Below, piece by piece: positions 43,455 to 52,507 of a stretch of 64,000 nucleotides of DNA (positions are counted from its first letter, which is position 1; the number at the start of each line of letters is the position of its first letter). The DNA lies in contig SVDS01000002.1 of the NCBI GenBank assembly GCA_015057715.1, forward strand, positions 37,410 through 101,409, given 5' to 3'. The DNA comes from Paenibacillaceae bacterium (GTDB lineage Bacteria > Bacillota > Clostridia > Lachnospirales > Lachnospiraceae). Under the pieces are notes generated by a model. It saw only the letters and a program-made list of their open reading frames with translations. It was not told where the DNA came from and did not search any database. A program made the position numbers and the translations under genes.

Positions 43455-44789
43455 TTATCGTCCGTTAATTCTTGCAGCAAGCGCTCCCGCCGCTTCCCTG
43501 CAGTCTGCCATCAGCTTCTCTTCGTCAACTCCCATCAGGATTCTGTCTTTCATGAGAACCTTACCGTTGCAGACAGTTGTAACTACACTTCGGCCTGTCA
43601 TTCCAAACAGAATGTGACTGTTGGCATTGTCTCCGTTCATGGGCGTTAATGGATTGTAATCTGTAACAATCACATCTGCTGCTGCACCTTCTTTTAAAAT
43701 GCCAAGAGGTCTTTTAAAATATCTGCCAGCAATCCTTGCATTCCCTTCAAAGAGCATCTTCGGAACCTCGCCCCATGCCGCATTGGGATCGCACAAATGA
43801 TGTTTATGAAGAACGTTGGCTGTCTTATAGGACTCTAACATATCGTGGGTATAGCCGTCTGTTCCAAGACCGGTTAAAATCCCGCGCTTCACCAGTTCCA
43901 TAGTTGGAGGGCAGCCGCATGCATTACCCATATTGGATTCCGGATTGTGTACTACCATGGTGTCTGTATCAAGTATTAAGTCCATCTCATGAGGATTAAT
44001 GTAGATACAATGCCCCAAAAGCGTCTTTTCCCCAAGAATCTGAAAGTCCATCAGGCGGTCCACAATCCGCTTTCCGTACTTCTTAAGACAATCATGGAGA
44101 TCTTCAATACCTTCTGCCACATGAATGTGGTAACCTGTTCCGTCAGGCTTATGAGCTGCTGCAAATTCCATGGTTCGATCCGATATGGTAAACTGGGCAT
44201 GCATTCCCATCATGCCTGCAATCATATCGCTTTCATCGGAAAGAGCATGGCGGATAAAAGCCTCATTTTCAAGAATTCCTTCCTTTGCCTTTTCCTCTCC
44301 CCCACGGTCGGATACTTCATAGCATAAGCAGGTTCTCACCCCGGTTTTACCAGCGGCTTCCTCAATCTTAAATAAGGAATCTGTGATCTGCCCAAAACTG
44401 GCATGGTGGTCAAAGACCGTTGTTACTCCGTTTTTAATAGAATCCACATAAGTGGCCATGGCACTTAAATAAACATCATTTAATGTCAGATTCTTATCAA
44501 TCGTCCACCAAAGACCGTCAAGAATCTCCAAAAAACCATGAGGATCATACCCGTCAATGGCCAGTCCTCTGGCAAAAGAGCTATAGATATGCTCATGGGT
44601 ATTGATAAAGGCCGGCATGATTACCCCTCCCCTGGCATCGATGTATTCCGCCTGTGGATATGCCTTTCTCATCTCAGCCGTGGTGCAAATCCTTTTTATG
44701 ACCCCATCTTCTATCCCTACTGCACCGTCTTCCAGAAACGGATTCTCCGGATCTCTGGTGATCATTCTTCCATTACCGATTATCAGCAT
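43455..44789 (-). CDS. ssnA: SsnA-like aminohydrolase
   Basis: 444 residues of the amidohydrolase superfamily. Metal ligands are visible as NTHEHIYSSF near residue 63, HVAEG near 223, LLGHCIYI near 259 and TDGYTHDM near 315. SsnA proteins act on purine-derived compounds and are a constant part of the ygeX/ygeY/ygfK gene set. The gene is the first of the minus-strand block, divergent from the YheO-like regulator. The exact reaction is not fixed by sequence. Confidence 0.85.
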   Translation of the reverse strand: MLIIGNGRMITRDPENPFLEDGAVGIEDGVIKRICTTAEMRKAYPQAEYIDARGGVIMPAFINTHEHIYSSFARGLAIDGYDPHGFLEILDGLWWTIDKNLTLNDVYLSAMATYVDSIKNGVTTVFDHHASFGQITDSLFKIEEAAGKTGVRTCLCYEVSDRGGEEKAKEGILENEAFIRHALSDESDMIAGMMGMHAQFTISDRTMEFAAAHKPDGTGYHIHVAEGIEDLHDCLKKYGKRIVDRLMDFQILGEKTLLGHCIYINPHEMDLILDTDTMVVHNPESNMGNACGCPPTMELVKRGILTGLGTDGYTHDMLESYKTANVLHKHHLCDPNAAWGEVPKMLFEGNARIAGRYFKRPLGILKEGAAADVIVTDYNPLTPMNGDNANSHILFGMTGRSVVTTVCNGKVLMKDRILMGVDEEKLMADCREAAGALAARINGR

Positions 44790-45110
44790 GTCTCCATCTC
44801 CTTTTCATTTTTCTAAGATACGAAAGCAAATTGCTAATTTTCTTATGTATACAAACCTCACAGAAGTATTTTCAGGGTCTTATACTTTATTTTTACAATT
44901 TGCTTACATTTAATCAGTTTCAATTCTTTTTTTTATGCACATTATACCATGGTTCTCTGTTAAAAACAGTGTATCATTTCACTTTCAGAAAATCAAGCAT
45001 GAATTACAAAAAAAATTAGCAAACCTAAAAAATTTTTAGAAAACCACTTGTAATTAAATTTTTTTATGCTATGATGAATTTATTAATGATCCTGCAAGGA
45101 GGATAAAAGA
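44790..45110. promoter_or_regulatory. Divergent regulatory region between ssnA and the YheO-like regulator
   Basis: A non-coding, A/T-rich gap of about 320 bp. For the plus strand a good promoter is visible: TTGTAA (45048-45053), 16 bp, then TATGAT (45070-45075), with AAGGAGG before the ATG. Two symmetric elements sit on it: a near-perfect palindrome CTAAAAAATTTTTAG (45025-45039) and an inverted repeat AATTACAA / TTGTAATT (45002-45009, 45048-45055) whose second arm covers the -35. No convincing promoter for ssnA could be picked by eye. Confidence 0.55.
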
Positions 45111-45761
45111 ATGGATTCAAAGCTTCAGTTACTGACACAGATTGCACAGGGAGTCGCTGTTCACTTCGGCAGCCAATGCGAGGTGGTCATTCACGATCTT
45201 CGCGGCGAAAGCATGGAAAGTTCCATCGTTTTTATAGAAAACGGCCAGGTCAGCAACCGTAAAATCGGAGACGGACCTTCTGAAATTGTTCTGGAGACGT
45301 TAAAAAAGGATCCTGATCTTTTAAAGGACCGCCTTTCCTACCTGACAAGAACCGAGGATGGACGAATCTTAAAATCCAGTACCATGTATATCAGAGGCAA
45401 TGATAATACGGTTGACTACATCCTTGGCTTAAATTATGACATCACAGGACTGCTTACAATTGAAAATGCAGTAAAGTCTCTGATTTCCACCGGAGAGACT
45501 GCCGGAGATCACAACAGGGAACCCAAAAAAATCACCCATAACGTCAACGATCTGTTAGATACCTTAATCGAACAGTCCGTCGCTTTAGTGGGAAAACCAG
45601 TTGCTTTAATGAGCAAAGATGACAAGGTTCAGGCAATCCAGTATTTGAATGACGCCGGTGCTTTTCTCATTACCAAATCAGGCGACAAGGTCTCCACTTA
45701 TTTTGGTATCTCAAAGTTTACTTTATACAGCTATATGGATGCTAACAAAGAAAAAGCTTAA
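45111..45761 (+). CDS. YheO-like PAS/helix-turn-helix transcriptional regulator
   Basis: 216 residues. The N-terminal PAS-like YheO domain (FGSQCEVVIHDLRGESMESS, TVDYILGLNYDITGLLTIEN) is followed by a C-terminal HTH_22 domain with DDKVQAIQYLNDAGAFLITK and GISKFTLYSYM. Proteins of this family regulate neighbouring amino-acid or purine catabolic genes (for example DauR-type regulators). It is the first gene of the plus-strand operon and probably autoregulates through the palindromes upstream. The effector is unknown. Confidence 0.85.
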   Translation: MDSKLQLLTQIAQGVAVHFGSQCEVVIHDLRGESMESSIVFIENGQVSNRKIGDGPSEIVLETLKKDPDLLKDRLSYLTRTEDGRILKSSTMYIRGNDNTVDYILGLNYDITGLLTIENAVKSLISTGETAGDHNREPKKITHNVNDLLDTLIEQSVALVGKPVALMSKDDKVQAIQYLNDAGAFLITKSGDKVSTYFGISKFTLYSYMDANKEKA

Positions 45762-45818
45762 GCATCTGGCAAATGATACCCAATGATTTTAATTTATAAT
45801 AAAGGAGAATGTGCAGAC

Positions 45819-47024
45819 ATGAAACCAATCGAATGGGCTGTAAACACCATGCCAAAGACCGATGACAGACATCTGCCTGTTATGTCACCAGAGGAGATAA
45901 AAAAGGCGAGAAGCTTTCACGAAAGTTTTCCCCAGTACAAAGAGACTCCTCTGACAAAACTACCCCATATGGCAGACCATCTGGGATTAGGTGAGATTTA
46001 CATAAAGGATGAATCTTACCGGTTCGGCTTAAATGCATTTAAGGTTTTAGGCGGATCTTATGCAATGGCAAAGTATGTGGCAAAGCAGACAAAAAAGGAA
46101 GTCTCAGATCTTCCCTATCAGGTGCTGACCTCACAGGCTTTAAAGGAAGAATTCGGTCAGGCTACCTTTTTCACCGCCACCGACGGTAACCATGGAAGAG
46201 GCGTTGCCTGGGCTGCCAGACAGCTTGGACAAAAGGCCGTTGTCTTCATGCCAAAAGGCACTACATTAAACCGTTTTAATAATATTAAGGCGGAAGGAGC
46301 CGATGTAACCATTGAGGAATCCAACTACGATGAATGCGTCCGCATGGCTGCAGATGCCGCTTCCAAGGTAAATAACGGCGTGGTGGTTCAGGATACAGCC
46401 TGGGATGGCTACGAGGAAATCCCGGCATGGATCATGCAGGGCTATGGTACCATGGTTATGGAAGCAGACGAGCAGCTTAAGGAATACGGATGCGAAAGAC
46501 CTACCCATGTCTTTGTTCAGGCAGGTGTGGGATCTCTTGCAGGAGCAGTGGTTGGATATTTTAAAAACCGTTTTCCGGAGAATCCTCCCGTCTGTGTCGT
46601 GGTAGAAGCAGATGTGGCAGCCTGTCTCTATGAAGGCGCAAAGGCCGGCGACGGTACTATCCGGATCGTGGATGGGGATATGCAGACTATTATGGCTGGC
46701 CTTGCCTGTGGAGAGCCCAATACCATATCCTGGGATATTTTAAAGAATCATACCGATACCTTTATTTCAGCACCAGACTGGGCAGCTGCCGAAGGTATGA
46801 GAATGCTTGCTGCGCCGATAAAGGGAGATACGCCTGTCACATCAGGGGAATCAGGGGCCGCACCGTTTGGAGTTCTTGCTTCTATTATGAGAGATGACTC
46901 CTGTAAGGCTTTAAGAGAGCATCTGGGACTTAATAAAGATTCTAAAGTTCTTCTTTTTTCAACAGAGGGAGATACTGATCCTGACCGCTATAAGGCGATT
47001 GTCTGGGAAGGAAAAGAACGTTAA
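45819..47024 (+). CDS. dpaL: Diaminopropionate ammonia-lyase (YgeX)
   Basis: 401 residues from the ATG at 45819 with AAAGGAG upstream; a longer frame from 45783 is unlikely. This is a type II PLP fold. The cofactor-binding Lys lies in GLNAFKVLGGSYAM near residue 67, the substrate/phosphate loops are TDGNHGRGVAWAAR and TSGESGAAPFG. DpaL splits 2,3-diaminopropionate to pyruvate and two ammonia. In anaerobic purine breakdown it is the step that yields pyruvate from a diaminopropionate intermediate, so its place before ygeY and ygeW is expected. Confidence 0.92.
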   Translation: MKPIEWAVNTMPKTDDRHLPVMSPEEIKKARSFHESFPQYKETPLTKLPHMADHLGLGEIYIKDESYRFGLNAFKVLGGSYAMAKYVAKQTKKEVSDLPYQVLTSQALKEEFGQATFFTATDGNHGRGVAWAARQLGQKAVVFMPKGTTLNRFNNIKAEGADVTIEESNYDECVRMAADAASKVNNGVVVQDTAWDGYEEIPAWIMQGYGTMVMEADEQLKEYGCERPTHVFVQAGVGSLAGAVVGYFKNRFPENPPVCVVVEADVAACLYEGAKAGDGTIRIVDGDMQTIMAGLACGEPNTISWDILKNHTDTFISAPDWAAAEGMRMLAAPIKGDTPVTSGESGAAPFGVLASIMRDDSCKALREHLGLNKDSKVLLFSTEGDTDPDRYKAIVWEGKER

Positions 47025-47053
47025 TCATTTTATAAAAACTGGAGGTAAAAAAC

Positions 47054-48367
47054 ATGGATTACGCGAAAATCAAAGAAGCAGCAAAAAGCTACGAAGCAGA
47101 CATGACAAAATTTCTGCGTGACATCGTAAAATTTCCTGGGGAAAGCTGCGATGAAAAAGCTCATATTGACCGGATTGCACAGGAGATGCGGGCGCTTGAG
47201 TTTGACAAGGTAGAGATCGATCCCATGGGCAATGTGCTTGGTTTTATGGGAACAGGAGAAACTCTGATCGGTTTCGATGCCCACATTGATACCGTAGGAA
47301 TCGGCAATAAATCCAACTGGAATTTTGATCCCTACGAAGGCTACGAAACCGATGTGGAAATTGGAGGTAGAGGTGTTTCCGACCAGTGCGGCGGTTTGGT
47401 ATCTGCTGTTTATGGCGCCAGAATCATGAAGGATTTAGGTCTCTTAAATGACAAGTACACCGTTCTGGTAACCGGTACTGTTCAGGAAGAAGACTGCGAT
47501 GGTCTTTGCTGGCAGTACATCATCAATGAAGATAAGATCCGTCCGGAGTTTGTAGTCTCCACCGAACCAACAGACGGTGGCATCTACCGCGGTCAGAGAG
47601 GCCGTATGGAAATCCGTGTAGACGTAAAGGGCGTTTCCTGCCACGGCTCTGCACCAGAACGTGGTGATAACGCAATCTATAAGATGGCTGATATTCTTCA
47701 GGATGTCCGCTCCCTCAATGAAAATGATGCAGCTGACGACAAGGAAATCAAGGGTCTTGTTAAAATGCTTGATGAATCCCATAATCCGCAGTGGAAAGAA
47801 GCAAACTTTTTAGGAAAAGGTACCATTACCGTTTCAGAGATTTTCTTCACTTCACCAAGCCGCTGTGCCGTAGCCGACTCCTGTTCCGTTTCCTTAGACC
47901 GCCGCATGACAGCAGGAGAAACCTGGGAAAGCTGTCTTGACGAGATCCGCAATCTGCCAAATGTTAAGAAATACGGAGATGATGTTATCGTTTCCATGTA
48001 TGAGTATTCCCGTCCTTCCTATAAAGGCCTTACCTATCCTATCGAATGTTACTTCCCTACCTGGGTCATTCCTGAGGATCATAAAGTAACCAGATCATTA
48101 GAGGAAGCTTATAAATCCTTATACGGGGATACCAGAATCGGTGCAGAGGAAACCGTTTCCATGCGGCTTGCCCGCCCTCTCACCGACAAATGGACCTTTT
48201 CCACCAACGGCGTATCCATTATGGGACGCAACCAGATACCATGCATCGGCTTTGGACCAGGGGCAGAAGCCCAGGCCCATGCACCAAACGAAAAGACCTG
48301 GAAACAGGATCTTGTTACCTGTGCTGCTGTATATGCCGCACTTCCCACTGTTTACTGCAAAGAATAA
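47054..48367 (+). CDS. ygeY: YgeY-family selenium-metabolism-linked M20 hydrolase
   Basis: 437 residues of the M20 peptidase/deacylase family. Metal ligands are visible in GFDAHIDTV near residue 75, VSDQCGG near 111, the catalytic Glu pair [11 protein letters not shown] near 146 and [11 protein letters not shown] near 170. The dimerisation part contains [15 protein letters not shown]. YgeY genes are fixed members of the YgeX-YgeW purine-degradation set. It probably hydrolyses an amide or ureide bond in a ring-opened purine. The gene is 29 bp from dpaL. Confidence 0.9.
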   Translation: MDYAKIKEAAKSYEADMTKFLRDIVKFPGESCDEKAHIDRIAQEMRALEFDKVEIDPMGNVLGFMGTGETLIGFDAHIDTVGIGNKSNWNFDPYEGYETDVEIGGRGVSDQCGGLVSAVYGARIMKDLGLLNDKYTVLVTGTVQEEDCDGLCWQYIINEDKIRPEFVVSTEPTDGGIYRGQRGRMEIRVDVKGVSCHGSAPERGDNAIYKMADILQDVRSLNENDAADDKEIKGLVKMLDESHNPQWKEANFLGKGTITVSEIFFTSPSRCAVADSCSVSLDRRMTAGETWESCLDEIRNLPNVKKYGDDVIVSMYEYSRPSYKGLTYPIECYFPTWVIPEDHKVTRSLEEAYKSLYGDTRIGAEETVSMRLARPLTDKWTFSTNGVSIMGRNQIPCIGFGPGAEAQAHAPNEKTWKQDLVTCAAVYAALPTVYCKE

Positions 48368-48394
48368 AACTAAAATCAGGAGGCATACCACATT

Positions 48395-49585
48395 ATGAAA
48401 ACCTTACAGGATTATATTGACAAACTGAATTCCTTAAATTTTAAGGAGATGTATGAAAATGACTTCTTTTTAACCTGGGAAAAGACAGATGACGAGCTGG
48501 AAGCAGTATGGACCGTTGCAGACGCGCTCCGCTTTATGAGAGAAAACAACATCTCCACTAAAGTTTTTGAAAGCGGACTTGGAATCTCCTTATTCCGCGA
48601 CAACTCCACCCGTACCCGTTTCTCCTTTGCTTCTGCCTGCAACCTTCTTGGTCTGGAAGTGCAGGATTTAGACGAAGGAAAATCACAGATTGCTCATGGA
48701 GAGACTGTCCGGGAAACAGCCAACATGATCTCCTTCATGGCAGATGTGATCGGTATCCGTGACGATATGTATATCGGAAAAGGAAACACCTATATGCACC
48801 ATGTTTCGGATGCGGTAACAGAAGGATATAAGGATGGAATTCTGGAACAGAAGCCGGCTTTAGTAAACTTACAGTGTGATATCGACCACCCCACACAAAC
48901 CATGGCTGACATGCTTCATATCATTCATGAAATGGGCGGAATGGAAAATTTAAAGGGTAAAAAACTGGCCATGACCTGGGCTTACTCTCCTTCCTATGGA
49001 AAACCCTTATCCGTTCCTCAGGGTGTCATCGGATTAATGACACGTATGGGAATGGAAGTTGTTCTGGCTCATCCGGAAGGTTACGAAGTAATGCCTGAAG
49101 TTTTAGAAGTAGCAAAGAACAATGCAGAAAAATCCGGCGGATCCTTCCGTGTATCAAATGATATGGCAGATGCATTTAAGGATGCAGATATCGTTTATCC
49201 TAAGAGCTGGGCACCATTTGCAGCCATGGAGAAAAGAACCGATCTTTACGGCAACGGTGATATGGATGGAATCAAAGCCCTTGAGAAGGAACTTCTTGCT
49301 CAGAATGCCAATCACAAGGACTGGTGCTGTACAGAAGAACTGATGAAGACGACTAAGGATGGAAAAGCCCTCTATCTTCACTGTCTCCCTGCAGATATCA
49401 ATGATATCAGCTGTAAGGATGGAGAAGTAGAAGCTTCCGTATTTGACCGTTACAGAAATCCGCTTTATAAAGAAGCCAGCTATAAGCCATATGTAATCGC
49501 TGCTATGATCTTTTTAAGCAAATTTGAAAATCCCCAGGAAGTCTTTAAAAAGCTGGAGGAAAAGAAAACACCTCGTAAGTTCTAA
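48395..49585 (+). CDS. ygeW: Knotted carbamoyltransferase YgeW
   Basis: 396 residues. The carbamoyl-phosphate loop is FRDNSTRTRFSFASA near residue 68, with QIAHGETVRETANM and a DHPTQTMADM segment near 163, and a C-terminal LHCLPADINDISC. YgeW is a trefoil-knotted transcarbamylase relative. In purine catabolism it probably runs in the phosphorolytic direction, releasing carbamoyl phosphate from a ureido intermediate for the kinase encoded next. Substrate specificity is not established from sequence. Confidence 0.9.
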   Translation: MKTLQDYIDKLNSLNFKEMYENDFFLTWEKTDDELEAVWTVADALRFMRENNISTKVFESGLGISLFRDNSTRTRFSFASACNLLGLEVQDLDEGKSQIAHGETVRETANMISFMADVIGIRDDMYIGKGNTYMHHVSDAVTEGYKDGILEQKPALVNLQCDIDHPTQTMADMLHIIHEMGGMENLKGKKLAMTWAYSPSYGKPLSVPQGVIGLMTRMGMEVVLAHPEGYEVMPEVLEVAKNNAEKSGGSFRVSNDMADAFKDADIVYPKSWAPFAAMEKRTDLYGNGDMDGIKALEKELLAQNANHKDWCCTEELMKTTKDGKALYLHCLPADINDISCKDGEVEASVFDRYRNPLYKEASYKPYVIAAMIFLSKFENPQEVFKKLEEKKTPRKF

Positions 49586-49609
49586 GTCTAATCAAGGGGA
49601 TCACTTTAT

Positions 49610-50554
49610 ATGGAGAAAAAAAAGAGAATTGTAATTGCCCTGGGCGGAAACGCCCTCGGCAATACCCTGCCGGAACAGATGGCAGCAGTCAAAATCACCT
49701 CAAAAGCCATCGTAGATCTGATTGAAGAAGGCTGTGAGGTGGTGGTTGTCCATGGAAACGGCCCTCAGGTGGGAATGATCAACAACGCTATGAGTGCGTT
49801 ATGCAGAGAAGATCCGAATCAGCCTAACACTCCTCTCTCCGTCTGCGTTGCCATGAGCCAGGCATATATCGGTTATGATTTACAAAATGCATTAAGAGAA
49901 GAACTGGTGAACCGAAATATGAGAAACATTCCGGTGACCACCATGATTACCCAGATCCGTGTGGACGAAAACGATCCCGCATTTTCAAATCCTACCAAGC
50001 CCATTGGACATTTTATGACGGAAGAACAGGCAAAGGAAGCATCGGAAAAATACGGGTACTTAATGAAAGAGGATGCAGGCAGGGGATACCGGCGAATGGT
50101 TGCCTCTCCAAAACCTCAGGAAATCATCGAAATTGAAGCGATCCGTTCCTTGGTGGACAGCGGACAGCTGGTGATTGCCTGCGGTGGCGGTGGAATTCCT
50201 GTGACCTTAAACGGAAATCACTTAAAGGGCGCCAGCGCAGTCATTGATAAAGACTTTGCCAGCGAACTCCTGGCTGAGGAACTGAACGCAGATCTTCTTA
50301 TTATACTGACAGCCGTGGAAAAAATCGCATTAAATTATGGCAAACCTGATCAATTATGGCTGAATGATATAACCGCAAAAGAGGCGCGTCAGTATATCAA
50401 TGAGGGACACTTTGCACCTGGTTCCATGCTTCCCAAGGTGGAGGCAGCAGTAAAATTTGCGGAATCCAGGAAAGGGCGGACGGCCCTCATCACTCTGTTA
50501 GAAAAAGCAAAAGAAGGAATACTTGGAAGTACGGGAACTCATATTCAACAGTAA
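49610..50554 (+). CDS. arcC: Carbamate kinase
   Basis: 314 residues of the amino-acid kinase fold: VIALGGNALGNTLPEQM at the start, VVHGNGPQVGMINNAM, MSQAYIGYDLQNAL, IACGGGGIPVTL and ASELLAEELNADLLIILTAV. It makes ATP from carbamoyl phosphate and ADP, giving ammonia and CO2. Here it follows ygeW by 24 bp, so purine-derived carbamoyl phosphate is turned into ATP (the E. coli locus calls the copy yqeA). The start has a weak GGGG site; no alternative is better. Confidence 0.93.
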   Translation: MEKKKRIVIALGGNALGNTLPEQMAAVKITSKAIVDLIEEGCEVVVVHGNGPQVGMINNAMSALCREDPNQPNTPLSVCVAMSQAYIGYDLQNALREELVNRNMRNIPVTTMITQIRVDENDPAFSNPTKPIGHFMTEEQAKEASEKYGYLMKEDAGRGYRRMVASPKPQEIIEIEAIRSLVDSGQLVIACGGGGIPVTLNGNHLKGASAVIDKDFASELLAEELNADLLIILTAVEKIALNYGKPDQLWLNDITAKEARQYINEGHFAPGSMLPKVEAAVKFAESRKGRTALITLLEKAKEGILGSTGTHIQQ

Positions 50555-50580
50555 AACATGTTAAAGGAGAACATTTTACT

Positions 50581-51906
50581 ATGAGACAATCTGACAGGCA
50601 GTATGCATCTATTTTTGAACTCGACGGAATCCCCAGGTTTTCTCACGCACTCCCCCTTGCAATACAACATCTGGTTGCAATGATTGTCGGCTGCGTCACA
50701 CCACCCATCATTGTATCCAATATCGTAGGACTGGAAGCTTCTGAACGGGTCATCCTGATACAGGCTGCCCTGGTAGTTTCGGCCCTTTCCACCCTCCTCC
50801 AGCTTTTTCCCATCGGGAAAAAGAAAGGATTCCACCTTGGAGCCTCCCTCCCTGTTATCCTGGGTATCAGTTTTGCATACGTCCCAAGTATGCAGTCCAT
50901 TGCCGCAGATTATGGCATATCTGCCATTCTGGGAGCTCAGATCGTTGGCGGTATCGTGGCATTCGTGGTAGGTATCTCTGTTATGCGGATCCGGAAATTC
51001 TTCCCCCCATTAATTACCGGAACTGTAGTTTTTACCATAGGACTTTCTCTTTACCCAACTGCCATTAACTATATGGCAGGCGGTGTTTCAAATCCCTCAT
51101 ACGGATCGTGGCAGAACTGGACTGTTGCATTTATTACCCTGACGGTCGTCACGGTTCTCAATCATTTTGGTAAAGGAATTTATAAACTGGCTTCCATTCT
51201 CATTGGCATTATCGTGGGATATGTAACTGCATTGTTTTTTGGAATGGTGAGTTTTTCCAACATCGCTGCTGCTTCCCTGTTTTCCATTCCTAGACCCCTT
51301 CATTTTGGAATCATATTTGAACCCTCTTCCTGTATTGCCATCGGACTCTTATTTGCCATTAACTCCGTTCAGGCAATCGGAGACTTTACCGCCACCACCA
51401 GCGGCTCCATCGACAGAGAGCCTACGGATAAGGAATTACAGGGCGGAATTATGGGTTACGGTGTAACAAATATTCTGGGAGCACTTTTGGGCGGTCTGCC
51501 AACCGCTACCTACAGCCAGAACGTAGGTATCGTGACTACGACTAAGGTGGTCAACCGCTGCGTCATGGGATTAACTGCTGTCTTTTTGCTGGCTGCAGGT
51601 CTGATTCCCAAGTTTTCTGCTTTGCTTACCACAATTCCTCAGTGCGTATTAGGAGGTGCTACTGTATCTGTATTTGCCTCCATCGCCATGACGGGTATGA
51701 AGCTGGTGACTTCTGAAGAGATGAACTACCGGAATTCTTCCATCGTAGGACTTGCTGCTGCACTTGGAATGGGAATATCCCAGGCTACAGCTGCTCTTTC
51801 TACATTTCCAGCCTGGGTAGTCACTATCTTTGGCCGTTCTCCTGTGGTTGTTGCAACATTAGTAGCAATCTTTTTAAATATTATTTTGCCTAAAAACGGG
51901 AAATAA
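50581..51906 (+). CDS. NCS2-family purine (xanthine/urate-type) permease
   Basis: 441 residues with about 14 membrane helices. It has the NCS2 motif QHLVAMIVGCVTPPIIVSNI near residue 30, GLSLYPTAINYMAGG and the substrate-motif helix GALLGGLPTATYSQNVGIV near 305. The relation is to UraA/XanQ/YgfU transporters, not the AzgA type found at 52508. Given the operon, xanthine or urate uptake is likely. The substrate is not certain. Confidence 0.88.
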   Translation: MRQSDRQYASIFELDGIPRFSHALPLAIQHLVAMIVGCVTPPIIVSNIVGLEASERVILIQAALVVSALSTLLQLFPIGKKKGFHLGASLPVILGISFAYVPSMQSIAADYGISAILGAQIVGGIVAFVVGISVMRIRKFFPPLITGTVVFTIGLSLYPTAINYMAGGVSNPSYGSWQNWTVAFITLTVVTVLNHFGKGIYKLASILIGIIVGYVTALFFGMVSFSNIAAASLFSIPRPLHFGIIFEPSSCIAIGLLFAINSVQAIGDFTATTSGSIDREPTDKELQGGIMGYGVTNILGALLGGLPTATYSQNVGIVTTTKVVNRCVMGLTAVFLLAAGLIPKFSALLTTIPQCVLGGATVSVFASIAMTGMKLVTSEEMNYRNSSIVGLAAALGMGISQATAALSTFPAWVVTIFGRSPVVVATLVAIFLNIILPKNGK

Positions 51907-51957
51907 TTAATATAATCGTGGAATAGATTATATTAATGAATGGAACAGGAGATTCCT

Positions 51958-52422
51958 ATGAATGCAAATCGAAAAAAATTAATTTTCTTCCTGGTACTAC
52001 CTCTGGCAGTTGGTGCACTGGCTGGATTTCTTACAAAAAACAGCATGATGGTATACAAAAATTTAAACCAGCCCCCGCTTTCCCCTCCTGGGTGGATCTT
52101 CCCTATTGTCTGGACGATCTTGTATCTGCTAATGGGGTTGGGATCTTACTTAATTGCACAGTCATCATCTCCGAAAAAAAAGGAAGCGTTGCAGATTTAT
52201 GGAATCCAGCTGGCACTTAATTTTATCTGGAGTATTGTTTTCTTTAACCTGCAGAATTATCTTCTGGCATTTCTGATTCTTCTGGTTTTATGGTATTTTA
52301 TTATTCGCATGATCAGGGCGTTTTCCAGTGTCAATCAGACAGCTGCCCTTATACAGATTCCTTACCTTTTATGGGTTACATTTGCTGGATATTTAAATCT
52401 GGCCATTGTTTTATTAAACTGA
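51958..52422 (+). CDS. tspO: TspO/MBR-family membrane protein
   Basis: 154 residues from the ATG at 51958 (AGGAG at 6 nt). Five hydrophobic helices with the TspO motif NQPPLSPPGWIFPIVWTILY near residue 40 and a C-terminal YLLWVTFAGYLNLAIVLLN, which keeps the conserved W-x-x-F-A-x-x-L-N. TspO proteins bind tetrapyrroles and related ligands. Why one follows a purine operon is unclear; it may only share the terminator. It lies 51 bp downstream of the permease. Confidence 0.88.
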   Translation: MNANRKKLIFFLVLPLAVGALAGFLTKNSMMVYKNLNQPPLSPPGWIFPIVWTILYLLMGLGSYLIAQSSSPKKKEALQIYGIQLALNFIWSIVFFNLQNYLLAFLILLVLWYFIIRMIRAFSSVNQTAALIQIPYLLWVTFAGYLNLAIVLLN

Positions 52423-52433
52423 TTATAAACATG

Positions 52434-52498
52434 AAAAAGGCGGTGACAATCATTCATTCAGGTAATATACCTGGTGAATGATTTGTCACCGCCTTTTC
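52434..52498. terminator. Bidirectional terminator between tspO and the guanine permease operon
   Basis: A long hairpin with a 15-bp outer stem (AAAAGGCGGTGACAA / TTGTCACCGCCTTTT), continuing as TCATTCA/TGAATGA and AGGTA/TACCT around a TATA-type loop. A and T runs on both sides let it work for both convergent operons. Confidence 0.9.
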
Positions 52499-52507
52499 TT
52501 AAATCTA

